Shown: in pieces, positions 9,579 to 18,390 of the stretch | Layout of the letters: the number at the start of each line of letters is the position of its first letter | How positions within the stretch are numbered: the first letter of the stretch is position 1 | Assembly (NCBI GenBank): GCA_028714735.1 | Contig: JAQTLU010000005.1 | Coordinates: forward strand, 124,001-188,000 | From: Gallionellaceae bacterium | GTDB taxonomy: Bacteria; Pseudomonadota; Gammaproteobacteria; Burkholderiales; Thiobacillaceae | Reading direction: 5' to 3' | DNA length: 64,000 bases | Notes under the pieces: generated by a model | The model's database searches: none | What the model saw: the letters and a program-made list of their open reading frames with translations, nothing else | Told to the model about the DNA's origin: nothing | Made by a program: the position numbers and the translations under genes

Positions 9579-10265
9579 TCAGACCTTGGCCAGTTCGGCA
9601 CGCAGGGCGCCGACCACGGTGTCGTAGCGGTGCGGATCGCTGTCCTTGGCGGCGCCGAAGATGGCGGAACCGGCCACGAAGGTGTCGACGCCGGCGCGGG
9701 CGACTTCGGCAATGTTGGCCGGACCGACGCCGCCGTCGATCTCCAGGCGGCAGTCATAACCGCCGGCGTCGATCATGGCGCGCACCTTCTTCGCCTTGTC
9801 GAGCACGTAGGAGATGAACTTCTGGCCGCCGAAGCCGGGGTTGACCGACATCAGCAGCACCATGTCCAGCTTGGGCAGGGTGTATTCGAGGATATCCAGC
9901 GGGGTGGCCGGGTTGAACACCAGGCCCGCCTTGCAGCCGCTTTCCTTGATCAGGCCGATGGTGCGGTCGATGTGCTCGGAGGACTCCGGGTGGAAGGTGA
10001 TGTAGGTGGCGCCGGCCTTGGCGAAGTCGGGGATGATGCGATCGACCGGCTTGACCATCAGGTGCACGTCGATGGGGGCGGTGACGCCATGCTTGCGCAG
10101 TGCCTCGCACACCAGCGGGCCGATGGTCAGGTTGGGCACGTAGTGATTGTCCATCACGTCGAAGTGGACGATGTCGGCGCCGGCCGCCAGCACGTTGTCG
10201 ACTTCCGCGCCCAGGGTGGCGAAGTTGGCGGACAGGATGGAGGGGGCAATCATGTATTGCGTCAT
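9579..10265 (-). CDS. rpe: Ribulose-phosphate 3-epimerase Rpe
   Basis: Rpe interconverts ribulose 5-phosphate and xylulose 5-phosphate in the pentose phosphate and Calvin cycles. The 228-residue barrel shows the signatures [59 protein letters not shown] and [14 protein letters not shown], including the catalytic Asp residues and metal-binding His residues. It is the first gene of the rpe-gph-trpE run and is divergent from apaG; the roughly 115-bp gap should contain both promoters. Confidence 0.97.
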   Translation of the reverse strand: MTQYMIAPSILSANFATLGAEVDNVLAAGADIVHFDVMDNHYVPNLTIGPLVCEALRKHGVTAPIDVHLMVKPVDRIIPDFAKAGATYITFHPESSEHIDRTIGLIKESGCKAGLVFNPATPLDILEYTLPKLDMVLLMSVNPGFGGQKFISYVLDKAKKVRAMIDAGGYDCRLEIDGGVGPANIAEVARAGVDTFVAGSAIFGAAKDSDPHRYDTVVGALRAELAKV

Positions 10266-10382
10266 TTTCAGCTACCCGGGTTCGTTGCAAAGGGATGATT
10301 CTACCTGCTCCCCGGCAGGCTGGACAGACACGGCCGATTCGTGTGCAATGGCCGTCGACGAAGCGTTAGACCCGGAGCAAGC

Positions 10383-10766
10383 ATGGCCGAGAGCAGGAAA
10401 TACCATATCACCGTCACCCCGGTGACCCAGTACATCGCCGACCAGTCCGACGAGGCGGCCAGTCGTTACGTGTTTGCCTACACCATCACCATCAGCAATA
10501 CCGGCACCATTCCGGCCCAACTGGTCTCGCGCCACTGGATCATCACCGACGCCAACCAGGCCGTGCAGGAGGTGCGCGGACTCGGCGTGGTCGGCGAACA
10601 ACCCATGCTGCAGCCGGGCCAGAAGTTCGCCTACACCAGCGGTACCGCCATCGCCACGCCGGTCGGCAGCATGCGCGGCAGCTACCAGATGGTGGCGGAG
10701 GACGGCGAGCATTTCGATGCCGAGATCCCGGAATTCGCCCTCAGCATGCCCCGGGTATTGCATTGA
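10383..10766 (+). CDS. apaG: ApaG domain protein (Co2+/Mg2+ efflux protein)
   Basis: The 127-residue product is a single ApaG domain, an immunoglobulin-like beta sandwich: YVFAYTITISNTGTIPAQL, SRHWIITDANQAVQEVRGLGVVGEQP, GQKFAYTSGTAIATPVGSMRGSYQM. The molecular function is unresolved; mutants in enterics affect Co2+ resistance and Mg2+ efflux. The ATG at 10383 has GGAG nine bases upstream. It precedes mltA by 31 bp on the same strand. Confidence 0.95.
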   Translation: MAESRKYHITVTPVTQYIADQSDEAASRYVFAYTITISNTGTIPAQLVSRHWIITDANQAVQEVRGLGVVGEQPMLQPGQKFAYTSGTAIATPVGSMRGSYQMVAEDGEHFDAEIPEFALSMPRVLH

Positions 10767-10797
10767 TGCGGCGCGCTCCATTAGCCCGGACGGACTG

Positions 10798-12084
10798 ATG
10801 CGTTGCCTGTCGCTGCTGGCCGTCTGTTTTCTGGCCGGCTGCCAGACCCTGGCGCCCAAGATCGACGAGGTCAGCCACGAGCCGGCGCCCGTCGCGGCCC
10901 CCGCCCAGGCCGAACCGCCGGCGCCCAGTCCGGCCCCCACCCCCGCCCCCGCCCCGGTCACTGAAATCGCACCTCAGGCACCGGCGCCGGAAATCAAAAC
11001 CATGCCGGTCGCCATGGACTGGCTCAAACCGGGCGCCTGGACCGAATTGCCCGGCTGGAAGTCCGACGACCTCAAGGCCGCCTGGCCGGCCTGGCTGCAG
11101 TCCTGCTCGGTGATGCAGCGCCAGAGCGCCTGGCGGGACGTCTGCGCCGGGGCCGTCCGGATGACCAGCCCCGAGCCTGAACAGATCCGGGCCTACTTCC
11201 AGAGACGTTTCACCCCCTACCAGATCCAGCAGGCCGAAGGCGGCGCGGAAGGACTGGTGACCGGCTACTACGAACCCCTGTTGCGCGGCAGCCGCAGCCT
11301 GACGCCGAAATACCGCTACCCCGTGCGGGCGCCGCCCGACGACCTGCTGGTGGTCGACCTGGGCGACCTCTATCCGGAACTCAAGACCTTGCGCCTGCGC
11401 GGCCGGCTCGACGGCAACAAGGTGGTGCCCTACTTCACCCGGGGCGACATCGAGGCCGGCAGGACGCCGGCGCCGGGCCGGGAGATCGCCTGGGTGGACG
11501 ACCCGGTGGAGTTGTTCTTTCTCCAGGTCCAGGGCTCCGGCCGCATCCAGCTCGATAATGGCGACCAGATGCGGGTCGGTTATGCCGACCACAACGGCTA
11601 CCCTTACCGTTCCATCGGCAAGTGGCTGGTCGAGCGCGGCGAGCTGACCCTGGACAAGGCCTCCATGCAGGGCATCAAGGACTGGGCGCGCGAGCACCCG
11701 GACCGGCTGCCGGAACTGCTGGCGACCAACCCCAGCTATGTCTTCTTCCGCGAACTGCCCAATCAGGACGGCGGGCCGCTCGGCGCCCTGGGCGTGCCGA
11801 TCACGCCCGAACGCAGCATCGCCGTCGACCCCCGCGCCACCCCGCTCGGCGCCCCGGTCTGGCTGGCCACCACCCGGCCCAACTCCAGCGAGGCCCTGAA
11901 CCGGCTGGTGCTGGCCCAGGACACCGGCGGCGCCATCAAGGGCAACGTCCGGGCGGACCTGTTCTGGGGCTTCGGCGACGACGCCGGCCGCCTGGCCGGG
12001 GCCATGAAACAGAAAGGCCGGATGTGGCTGCTGTTGCCCAGGGACTACCCGCTGACCAGCGGCGGCGGCCGGAACGGCCTATAG
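10798..12084 (+). CDS. mltA: Membrane-bound lytic murein transglycosylase A
   Basis: MltA cleaves peptidoglycan glycan strands to 1,6-anhydromuropeptides at the outer membrane. The 428-residue protein starts with a lipoprotein signal (MRCLSLLAVCFLAGC, lipobox LAGC) and a Pro/Ala-rich linker. The MltA domain shows FTPYQIQ, GLVTGYYEPLLRGS, PYFTRGDIEAG and FFLQVQGSGRIQL. The 3D domain is near the end (SIAVDPRATPLGAPVWL, LAQDTGGAIKGNVRADLFWGFGDDAG), with the catalytic Asp expected in the last motif. The start was chosen for the lipoprotein signal. Confidence 0.96.
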   Translation: MRCLSLLAVCFLAGCQTLAPKIDEVSHEPAPVAAPAQAEPPAPSPAPTPAPAPVTEIAPQAPAPEIKTMPVAMDWLKPGAWTELPGWKSDDLKAAWPAWLQSCSVMQRQSAWRDVCAGAVRMTSPEPEQIRAYFQRRFTPYQIQQAEGGAEGLVTGYYEPLLRGSRSLTPKYRYPVRAPPDDLLVVDLGDLYPELKTLRLRGRLDGNKVVPYFTRGDIEAGRTPAPGREIAWVDDPVELFFLQVQGSGRIQLDNGDQMRVGYADHNGYPYRSIGKWLVERGELTLDKASMQGIKDWAREHPDRLPELLATNPSYVFFRELPNQDGGPLGALGVPITPERSIAVDPRATPLGAPVWLATTRPNSSEALNRLVLAQDTGGAIKGNVRADLFWGFGDDAGRLAGAMKQKGRMWLLLPRDYPLTSGGGRNGL

Positions 12085-12114
12085 TGGCCCTACCAGCCGA
12101 ACCAGGACACGGAC

Positions 12115-12300
12115 ATGGAAGCCCTCTCAAGCACATTGGCCGCTGCCGCGACCCAGAGCCAGCTCGGCACGACCATGGTCAAGCTGGCCGCCCAGGATGA
12201 CCAGCAGATGGCGGCCATGTTGAGCCAGGTGGCCCGGAGCGGCCAGGCCCTGGCCTCGAACCCGGCCCATCTGGGCCAGTCGCTCGACACCTACGCCTAG
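12115..12300 (+). CDS. YjfB-like small motility-associated protein
   Basis: A 61-residue protein (MEALSSTLAAAATQSQLGTT...) that looks like the YjfB_motility family, small helical proteins of unknown mechanism often found in motile bacteria. It ends four bases into the convergent TonB-family gene. No other motility genes are in this window, so any role in motility rests on the family name. Confidence 0.7.
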   Translation: MEALSSTLAAAATQSQLGTTMVKLAAQDDQQMAAMLSQVARSGQALASNPAHLGQSLDTYA

Positions 12301-12962
12301 TCATTCAGTTCGTATCTCACCCGGATAGTGATCAGCGCCCGCACCGGCCGGCCGTCCTTGCGGGCCGGCAGGAAGCGGCCCTGCCTGAATGCGCCCAGGG
12401 CCGACTCGTCGAACAGGCCGGGCGGATCGCCCTCCTCCACCTCGGCCTCGCGCACGACACCGAATTCGTCGATTCGCAGCTTCAGCTTGACCGATCCCTC
12501 GATGCCCTGGCGCCGCGCCTCCGGCGGATAGGTCGGTTCGATCTTTGCGACGGCCTTGGGCTGGACATCCAGCTGCCTGGCCTCGTACCAGTTGCTGTCG
12601 ACCATGACCGGCAGGCTGGGCAGATCGGCAGCCGGCGTCGGCTGGGGCCGGGCGACCGCGGTCGGCGCCGGTTCAGCCGTCGGCGGCGGGGCCGGTTCGG
12701 CCTCGGCGACCGGCTCGGGGCTGTTTGCAGATGCTGGGACGGGGGAAAGCTCAGGCGGTTCCGGCTGCCGGACCGGCGCCGGCTCGGCAGCCGGCTCGAC
12801 GGCCTTGTCGAGCAGCCGCGCGCTGATCACGACCACCTCGGCGGTCGGCGGAAACGACCGCGGCTGCACGACCATGATCACGGCCAGATGCAGGCCGAGC
12901 GACAGCATGAGCATGCGGGTCAGCGGCAACCGCCACAGACGTGCAATCATGCCGGCTGCCAT
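12297..12962 (-). CDS. TonB-family energy transducer
   Basis: The 221-residue protein has one N-terminal membrane helix (MLMLSLGLHLAVIMVV), a Pro/Glu/Ala-rich periplasmic spacer (about 55-115) and a C-terminal TonB domain (about 130-220) with EPTYPPEARRQGIEGSVKLKLRIDEFG and the terminal RVRYELND. TonB proteins pass proton-motive energy to outer-membrane receptors. No exbB/exbD or receptor is adjacent, so the partner is unknown. The 3' end overlaps the small gene on the other strand. Confidence 0.87.
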   Translation of the reverse strand: MAAGMIARLWRLPLTRMLMLSLGLHLAVIMVVQPRSFPPTAEVVVISARLLDKAVEPAAEPAPVRQPEPPELSPVPASANSPEPVAEAEPAPPPTAEPAPTAVARPQPTPAADLPSLPVMVDSNWYEARQLDVQPKAVAKIEPTYPPEARRQGIEGSVKLKLRIDEFGVVREAEVEEGDPPGLFDESALGAFRQGRFLPARKDGRPVRALITIRVRYELND

Positions 12963-13008
12963 AACCAGACCCCGATCGCCGGCCGCCGGGGCAGTCGTCA
13001 GACCAGGC

Positions 13009-13716
13009 TTATTGGCCGGCCTCGTCCAGCATCGCGTTCAGGCGGTCGGCCGGCACCAGTCCGGGCAGCCGCTTGCCGTTGCCGAGGATGATGGCCGGGG
13101 TGCCCTGGATATTGAGCTTCTGGCCAAGTTCAAGGTTGGCCTCGACCGGATTCGCGCAATCGTCCTTGCCCTCGGGCACGGTGCCGTTCAGCATCAGGTC
13201 GTTCCACGCCTTGGCACGGTCGGCACTGCACCAGACCAGCCGGCTCTTGCGCGGGGAATCGGCATGCATCGGCAACGGATAGATGAAGGTGTAGATGGTC
13301 ACGTTGTCCAGCTTGCTCAGTTCCTGCTCCAGCTTCTTGCAGTAAGGGCAGTCAGGATCGGAAAATACCGCCAGCTTGCGCTTGCCGTCGCCCTTGACGA
13401 TCTTGAACGACTGGTCGAGCGGCAGGGTGTCGAACTTGACCTCGGACAGCTTGTCGGCCTTTTCCCGGGTCAGGTTGCGCCGGCTGGCCGTCTCCAGCAG
13501 GTCGCCGGTGAACAGGTGGTCGCCATTGGCGTCGGAATAGACGATCTCGCTGCCGCCGATGACGACCTCGTAGATGCCAGCAACCGGGGTCTTGCTGACG
13601 CTGTCGACCTTGGCGCCCGGGAAGCGGGCCTCAAGGTTCTTCTTGATTTCGCCCTGGCCGGCGTTACAGCCGGTGGTCAGCAGCAGGGTGAGCAGCAAGG
13701 AGGTTAGGATACGCAT
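13009..13716 (-). CDS. dsbC: Thiol:disulfide interchange protein DsbC
   Basis: DsbC is a periplasmic disulfide isomerase. The 235-residue product has a signal sequence ending in LLTTGCNAG, so it may be lipid-anchored, although the -3 residue is not the usual Leu. An N-terminal dimerisation domain (EIKKNLEARFPGAKVDSVSKTP) precedes a thioredoxin fold with DPDCPYCKKLE (Cys123, Cys126) and a cis-Pro motif IQGTPAIILGNG. A further Cys pair (WCSADRA, DDCANP) fits the structural disulfide. It lies 11 bp after a ubiquinone hydroxylase gene on the same strand. Confidence 0.94.
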   Translation of the reverse strand: MRILTSLLLTLLLTTGCNAGQGEIKKNLEARFPGAKVDSVSKTPVAGIYEVVIGGSEIVYSDANGDHLFTGDLLETASRRNLTREKADKLSEVKFDTLPLDQSFKIVKGDGKRKLAVFSDPDCPYCKKLEQELSKLDNVTIYTFIYPLPMHADSPRKSRLVWCSADRAKAWNDLMLNGTVPEGKDDCANPVEANLELGQKLNIQGTPAIILGNGKRLPGLVPADRLNAMLDEAGQ

Positions 13717-13727
13717 GGGATCTCTCT

Positions 13728-14873
13728 TTATTGAACGGCATGGCGCATGAGCGCCTGCTTCAGCCAATCCTGGCCATTGGTCAAACCGAGCCCGGTATTG
13801 CGCAAGACGCGCAGGGCCGGATCGGGATTCGTGAACAGCGACTTGAGGCCGCCGGTAGTGAACTGCATGGAGGCGACATCCTCCATCCGGCGCACCGCAT
13901 AGGCTTGGAGGCGGCCGATGTCGCCCGGGTTCCCGCCGGAAGCTAGCATTTCGGCCAACAGCCGGCAATCCCGGAAGCCCAGGTTGACGCCCTGGCCGGC
14001 CAGCGGATGGACGGTGTGGGCAGCGTCGCCGATCAGCACCAGGCCCGGTCGCACCCATTCCTCCGCCCGCCGGATCTTGAGCGGGAAGGCGGCCTGCGGG
14101 GTGACCCGGCGCAGATCGCCAAGGACGTGGTGGCCGGCCTCGGCGACATCGGCGGCAAACGCCTCCGCGCTGCGTGCCATGCGTTCCGGCACCGCGTCCT
14201 CGTGGGTCGACCAGACGATGGAGATGCGCCGGCCCGGCAGGGGCAGATAGGCCAGCACGCCGTCCTCGCTGAACCACTGCCAGGCGATGCCGCGATGCGG
14301 TTTTTCGATCTCGAAGTTGGCCACCACGCCGGCCTGGTGCTGGTCCTTGACGGTAAAGCCGATGCCGGCCTGGTCGCGCAGCCAGGAACTGGCGCCGTCG
14401 GCACCGACCAGCAGGTCGCATTCCAGGCTACGGCCGTCGGCCAGGACCAGCGAGTGGCGGCTCTCACCCCAGGCCACCGCCTCGGGCGTTGCGTCGATCA
14501 GCGTGAGGTTCGCAGCCTGCCCGGCCGCCTGCCAGATGGCGTATTGCAAGCGGCCGTTCTCGGCAATCCAGGCCAGTTCCGGCAGGCCGGTCTCCAGGGC
14601 GTCAAAAGTCAATTTGCCGCCGCCGTCGCCGAAGATGCGCATGCCGTGGATGGCCTGGGCGCGCACCGGGTCGCCCCAGCCGCCGAGGTCGCGCAGCCAA
14701 TCGACATTGCCCGGACTGTAGGCATAGATGCGCGAGTCCCAGTCGTCAGTCGGGGCCTGCGGCGGCCTCGGCTCGACCAGGGCGACCCGGTAGGACGTGT
14801 TCTTCAGGGCCAGGGCGAAGGCGGTTCCCGTCAACCCGCCCCCCACGATGACAATATCGAAGCGCTCTACCAT
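13728..14873 (-). CDS. FAD-dependent ubiquinone-biosynthesis hydroxylase (UbiH/UbiF/UbiI family)
   Basis: A 381-residue group A flavin monooxygenase. It shows the N-terminal dinucleotide motif FDIVIVGGGLTGTAFALAL, the DG motif LLVGADGASSWLR and the GD motif LIGDAAHTVHPLAGQGVNLGFRDC. The family hydroxylates the aromatic ring of ubiquinone precursors; which carbon cannot be read from sequence, so UbiF, UbiI or UbiM-type activity are all possible. It starts 7 bases inside the end of ubiH and is followed by dsbC. Confidence 0.9.
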   Translation of the reverse strand: MVERFDIVIVGGGLTGTAFALALKNTSYRVALVEPRPPQAPTDDWDSRIYAYSPGNVDWLRDLGGWGDPVRAQAIHGMRIFGDGGGKLTFDALETGLPELAWIAENGRLQYAIWQAAGQAANLTLIDATPEAVAWGESRHSLVLADGRSLECDLLVGADGASSWLRDQAGIGFTVKDQHQAGVVANFEIEKPHRGIAWQWFSEDGVLAYLPLPGRRISIVWSTHEDAVPERMARSAEAFAADVAEAGHHVLGDLRRVTPQAAFPLKIRRAEEWVRPGLVLIGDAAHTVHPLAGQGVNLGFRDCRLLAEMLASGGNPGDIGRLQAYAVRRMEDVASMQFTTGGLKSLFTNPDPALRVLRNTGLGLTNGQDWLKQALMRHAVQ

Positions 14874-16027
14874 GCCTGCACCCCGAACATCATCTTGCGT
14901 GCAAAGGCCTGCTTGATCGGCGGCAGCATGTCCATGGCCGACAGGGCGAGGCCGCGCGCCTGGGACAGCAACGGCAGGTCGTTGGCGAATACCTCGACCA
15001 GGATGTCGGTCATGGCGATACCGCCGCCGACGTCCCGGCGCCGGTGCTTGCAATAGGCGGCCAGGAATTCGGCGCCGCCGTACGCCTCGCACGGGTAATC
15101 CATGGCCGTCTCGGCCAGCCACCAGGCGTCGCGCAGGCCCAGGTTGAAGCCCTGGCCGGCGACCGGGTGCAGGGTCTGGGCGGCGTTGCCGATGCGTACC
15201 AGGCCGGGCTCGACCACCTCGCGGGCGGTGACCAGCCGGAGCGGAAACAGCGAGCGCGGGCCGGCGGCCAGGAAGCGGCCCTGACGGTCGCCGAAGCTGG
15301 CCTGCAATGCCTCCAGGAAGGTCGCCTGGTCCCACCCCATGCGGGTCTCCACCAGGTCGTTGGCGGTGGTCCAGACCAGGGCGTAGTCGTCGCCGAGCGG
15401 CAGCAGGGCCATCGGGCCGGCCGGGGTGAAGCGCTCATAGGCGCGGTGGCCGTGCGCCACCTCGGTCTGCACCGTGCAGATGATGGCGCTCTGGCCGTAA
15501 TCCTTGACCTTGACCGCGCCCGGCAGGCTCTTGCCGCCGTCGGCCAGGACGATCAGCCGGGCGGACAGGCCGCGTGCCATGCCGGCCTGCTCGAACTCGA
15601 CCAGGCCGCTGCCCGAGGCCGGCCGCACCGCGGTGACCCGGGCGCCGGTGATCAGGCTCGCCCCGGCATCGGGCAGGCCGGTCGCCAGGGCCTGGTAGAG
15701 GTCGCCGTACTCGGCGGTATAGCCGAGTGCCGGCACTCCCAGTTCCTTCGCTTCCAGCACCGCCCGGCCGATGCGGCCACGCTGGGAGACGTGGATGGTC
15801 TCGATGGCGGTGGCGTGCGGCGCCAGTGCGTCCCAGACCCCCAGTCGTTCCAAAATCAGCCGGGTGCCCTGGGACAGCGCCAGGGCGCGCGGGTCGCGCG
15901 CGGCGAACTCGGTCCTGGCCTCCAGCACGGCGACCGCCAGGCCGCTGTCCTTGAGGGCGATGGCCAGGGCGGCGCCGACGGGGCCACCGCCGACAATCGC
16001 AATATCAAAGGTTTCATTCATGCCCAT
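14867..16027 (-). CDS. ubiH: 2-octaprenyl-6-methoxyphenol hydroxylase UbiH
   Basis: A second flavin monooxygenase of about 386 residues: DIAIVGGGPVGAALAIALKDSG at the N-terminus, LIVLADGGKSLPG, and RIGNAAQTLHPVAGQGFNLGLRD at the FAD-ribityl site. ALALSQGTRLILERLGVWDAL is typical of UbiH. Candidate starts are the ATG at 16027 (MGMNETFDIAI) and the ATG at 16021; both have weak ribosome sites. A truncated competing start for the same gene overlaps the pepP stop 226 bp upstream, separated by a GC-rich insert. Confidence 0.9.
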   Translation of the reverse strand: MGMNETFDIAIVGGGPVGAALAIALKDSGLAVAVLEARTEFAARDPRALALSQGTRLILERLGVWDALAPHATAIETIHVSQRGRIGRAVLEAKELGVPALGYTAEYGDLYQALATGLPDAGASLITGARVTAVRPASGSGLVEFEQAGMARGLSARLIVLADGGKSLPGAVKVKDYGQSAIICTVQTEVAHGHRAYERFTPAGPMALLPLGDDYALVWTTANDLVETRMGWDQATFLEALQASFGDRQGRFLAAGPRSLFPLRLVTAREVVEPGLVRIGNAAQTLHPVAGQGFNLGLRDAWWLAETAMDYPCEAYGGAEFLAAYCKHRRRDVGGGIAMTDILVEVFANDLPLLSQARGLALSAMDMLPPIKQAFARKMMFGVQAW

Positions 16028-16253
16028 GTCATCACATCCGTTGCCCGAGCGGTGTCGGCGGCCGGCGGCGACTCGCGGGGCGCCCTGAAGCGTTGCCCGA
16101 GGGCCCCGCGCAGCGGGATCGGGCAGCGTAAGGGATGCCGGCGACTGCAACGTGCGCCTGCATTCTGCTCCGGGGTCGCACCTGCCTTCGGCAGGCACTG
16201 CTCCCTGCTCGCACCGCCCCGACTCTGATGGCGATATCGTAATGTTCAGCCAC
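16028..16253 (-). repeat. GC-rich insert carrying a vestigial ubiH start
   Basis: Reading leftward, a GTG at 16253 overlaps the pepP stop and encodes MAEHYDIAI, matching the normal UbiH N-terminus, but then runs into unrelated DNA. The insert contains CCTGCC-TTCGG-type palindromes, the string GCGACCCCGGAGC and a GC-rich palindromic segment near 16110. The intact UbiH start follows directly. The insert shares GCGACCCCGGAGC and a nearby GCGCAC with that at 18251-18390. I infer a dispersed repeat that broke translational coupling between pepP and ubiH. Confidence 0.6.
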
Positions 16254-17559
16254 GCATGACCTCCTCGATCTCGGCCACCGTCTTCGGCGCGGCGGCGCTG
16301 AGTACCTCGCAGCCGGCCTCGGTGACCAGGACGTCGTCCTCGATGCGGATGCCGATGTTTTCCAGCCGCCTGGGCACGCCCTTGTCGGGCCGGATGTACA
16401 GGCCCGGTTCCGCGGTCAGGGTCATGCCGGGCTGAAGCAGGCGCCACGCGCCATCGATCTTGTAGTCGCCGACGTCGTGCACGTCGAGGCCGAGCCAGTG
16501 GCCGGTGCGGTGCATGTAGAAACGCCGGAAGGCGCCCGATTCGATGAGGCCGTCGACGCGGCCCTTGAGCAGCTTGAGGTCCTTCATGCCCTGCACCAGC
16601 ACCCGCACGGCGGCTTCATGCGGAGCATTCCAGTGGTTGCCCGGCCGTACCTCGGCGATGGCGGCGGCCTGGGCGGCCAGGACGATCTCGTAGACCTCCT
16701 TCTGCGGCCCGTCGAAGCGGCCGTTGACCGGGAAGGTGCGGGTGATGTCGCCGGCGTAGCCGCCGTATTCCGCGCCGGCGTCGATCAGCAGCAGGTCGCC
16801 GTCCCTGAGCGGCCGGTTGTTGAACACGTAATGCAGCACGCAGGCGTTGGCGCCGCCGGCGACGATGGAGGAATAGGCCGGCGCCTCGGCGCCATGGCGG
16901 CGGAATTCATGCAGCAGTTCCGCCTCGATCTCGTGTTCGTACAGGCCCGGCCGGCAGATCGCCATGGCACGGCGGTGGGCCCCGGCGCTGATCCCGGCGG
17001 CACGGCGCATCCGGGCCAGTTCCTGGTCATCCTTGAACAGGCGCATCTCGTCCAGGATGCCGCCCGCCTCGACCAGCACCTCCGGCGCACCGACGCCCGA
17101 ACGCGCCTTGGCCCGCACCGCATTGAGCCAGGCCATGACGCGGGCATCCCAGGCCGGCTCGGCGCCGATGCGGGTGTGCAAAGCCGGCTGATCCGCCAGC
17201 AATTCAGGCAGTCGCCGGTCCAACTGGCTGATCGGCCAGGCGGCATCGAAGCCGAACGCCGCCCTGGCGTCCTTCGGCCCCCAGCGGAAACCGTCCCAGA
17301 TCTCCATTTCGAGGTTCTTTTCCCGGCAGAACAGGTAGTGCCGGGGGCGCTTGCCGGCGACCAGGACCACCACGGCCTCCGGCTCGGCAAAACCGGTCAG
17401 CCACCAGAAATGGCTGTCGGGCCGGTACGGGTAATGGCTGTCGCGGTTGCGCACCGCCTCCGGTGCGGTGGCGATGACCATGACGCCCTCGGCCATCTCG
17501 CGCATGACGTGGCGGCGGCGCTGGCGGTACAACTCGCGATCAGGCGGTGATTCGGTCAT
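16246..17559 (-). CDS. pepP: Xaa-Pro aminopeptidase PepP
   Basis: A 437-residue metallo-aminopeptidase (M24B) that removes N-terminal residues preceding proline. The N-terminal creatinase-like domain is followed by the pita-bread fold with metal ligands in [24 protein letters not shown] (Asp, Asp), [13 protein letters not shown] (His), TAEPGLYI (Glu) and [10 protein letters not shown] (Glu). Association with ubiH is conserved in proteobacteria. Its start lies 20 bases inside the end of murU. Confidence 0.96.
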   Translation of the reverse strand: MTESPPDRELYRQRRRHVMREMAEGVMVIATAPEAVRNRDSHYPYRPDSHFWWLTGFAEPEAVVVLVAGKRPRHYLFCREKNLEMEIWDGFRWGPKDARAAFGFDAAWPISQLDRRLPELLADQPALHTRIGAEPAWDARVMAWLNAVRAKARSGVGAPEVLVEAGGILDEMRLFKDDQELARMRRAAGISAGAHRRAMAICRPGLYEHEIEAELLHEFRRHGAEAPAYSSIVAGGANACVLHYVFNNRPLRDGDLLLIDAGAEYGGYAGDITRTFPVNGRFDGPQKEVYEIVLAAQAAAIAEVRPGNHWNAPHEAAVRVLVQGMKDLKLLKGRVDGLIESGAFRRFYMHRTGHWLGLDVHDVGDYKIDGAWRLLQPGMTLTAEPGLYIRPDKGVPRRLENIGIRIEDDVLVTEAGCEVLSAAAPKTVAEIEEVMRG

Positions 17560-18250
17560 GCAATTCCTTATCCAATGCGTGCAAACGGGCCGGCGTGCCG
17601 ACGTCTTCCCAGCGACCGGCGAAGTATTCGCCTGTCACCTTGCCCGCGTTCATGGCCGCAATCAAGAGCGGCGCCAGCTTGGCCTTATCGCCGGGGGTGA
17701 TGCCGGCGAACAGTTCCGGCCGGTAGCAGCCAATGCCTGAGAAGGTCAATTTCCTCCCCTCGCCTGCGGGAGAGGGGAGGAAAACCCGTCCGTCGGCCAG
17801 TACAAAATCGCCTGCCGGGTGGTGCGGCGGATTGTCGACCAGCACCAGATGCGCGACCCGGTCCGGGTTCGCCGCCATGTCGGCCAGCACCGCGGGCAGC
17901 CGGTCATAGTCGTATTCGGCATAGACGTCGCCGTTGCTGACCAGGAAGGGCGCCTCGCCGAGCCGATGCAGCGCCCTGGCGATGCCGCCCGCCGTCTCCA
18001 GCGGCGTACCCTCGTCCGACCAGGCGATGCTCACGCCCAGCCGGCTGCCGTCGCCGAGATGGTCCTCGATCTGCATGCCTAGGTGGGCATGGTTGATCAC
18101 CAGTTCGGTGAAGCCGGCCGCCCGCAGGCGCTCGATCTGCCATTCGATCAGCGGCCGGCCGCCGACCTTGAGCAGCGGCTTGGGCGTGCGGTCGGTCAGC
18201 GGGCGCATGCGCTCGCCGAGTCCGGCGGCCAATATCATTGCCCGGAACAT
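17540..18250 (-). CDS. murU: N-acetylmuramate-1-phosphate uridylyltransferase MurU
   Basis: A 236-residue nucleotidyltransferase with [24 protein letters not shown] at the start, [18 protein letters not shown] (metal site) and [13 protein letters not shown]. Next to amgK it fits the peptidoglycan-recycling branch that converts MurNAc 1-phosphate to UDP-MurNAc, bypassing fosfomycin-sensitive MurA. The ATG at 18250 has a good ribosome site (AAAGGGTGG), which lies at the edge of the upstream insert. About ten residues (around 157-167, [10 protein letters not shown]) come from an in-frame palindrome. An older truncated start overlaps the amgK stop. Confidence 0.88.
   Translation of the reverse strand: MFRAMILAAGLGERMRPLTDRTPKPLLKVGGRPLIEWQIERLRAAGFTELVINHAHLGMQIEDHLGDGSRLGVSIAWSDEGTPLETAGGIARALHRLGEAPFLVSNGDVYAEYDYDRLPAVLADMAANPDRVAHLVLVDNPPHHPAGDFVLADGRVFLPSPAGEGRKLTFSGIGCYRPELFAGITPGDKAKLAPLLIAAMNAGKVTGEYFAGRWEDVGTPARLHALDKELHDRITA
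17753..17780. repeat. Palindromic element inside murU
   Basis: A perfect 9-bp inverted repeat (CCTCCCCTC / GAGGGGAGG, 10-nt loop CG-rich) sits in frame in murU and adds roughly ten residues between DGRVF and KLTFSGIG, segments normally close together in this family. The sequence looks like a dispersed palindromic repeat rather than native coding DNA. Confidence 0.55.
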
Positions 18251-18390
18251 TGCCACCCTTTCAAAACGGAGTAGTGCGCATGCGTCCCGCGCTCCGGGGT
18301 CGCCGCCCACGGCTGCGCCGCGGGGCCCCGCTCCGCCCTCCGCTTGGGTATGCGCTCGCCCAACCCGGCGGCCAGGATCATGGCCTGCAT
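18251..18390 (-). repeat. GC-rich insert carrying a vestigial murU start
   Basis: Reading leftward, an ATG at 18390 overlaps the amgK stop (TGATG) and encodes [14 protein letters not shown], the normal MurU N-terminus. The frame then enters a GC-rich segment (with GGGGCCCC, GCGACCCCGGAGC and GCATGCGCAC) and stops. The insert ends with AAAGGGTGGCA, which acts as ribosome site for the intact, differently coded murU start. This mirrors the pepP/ubiH junction. Confidence 0.65.
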
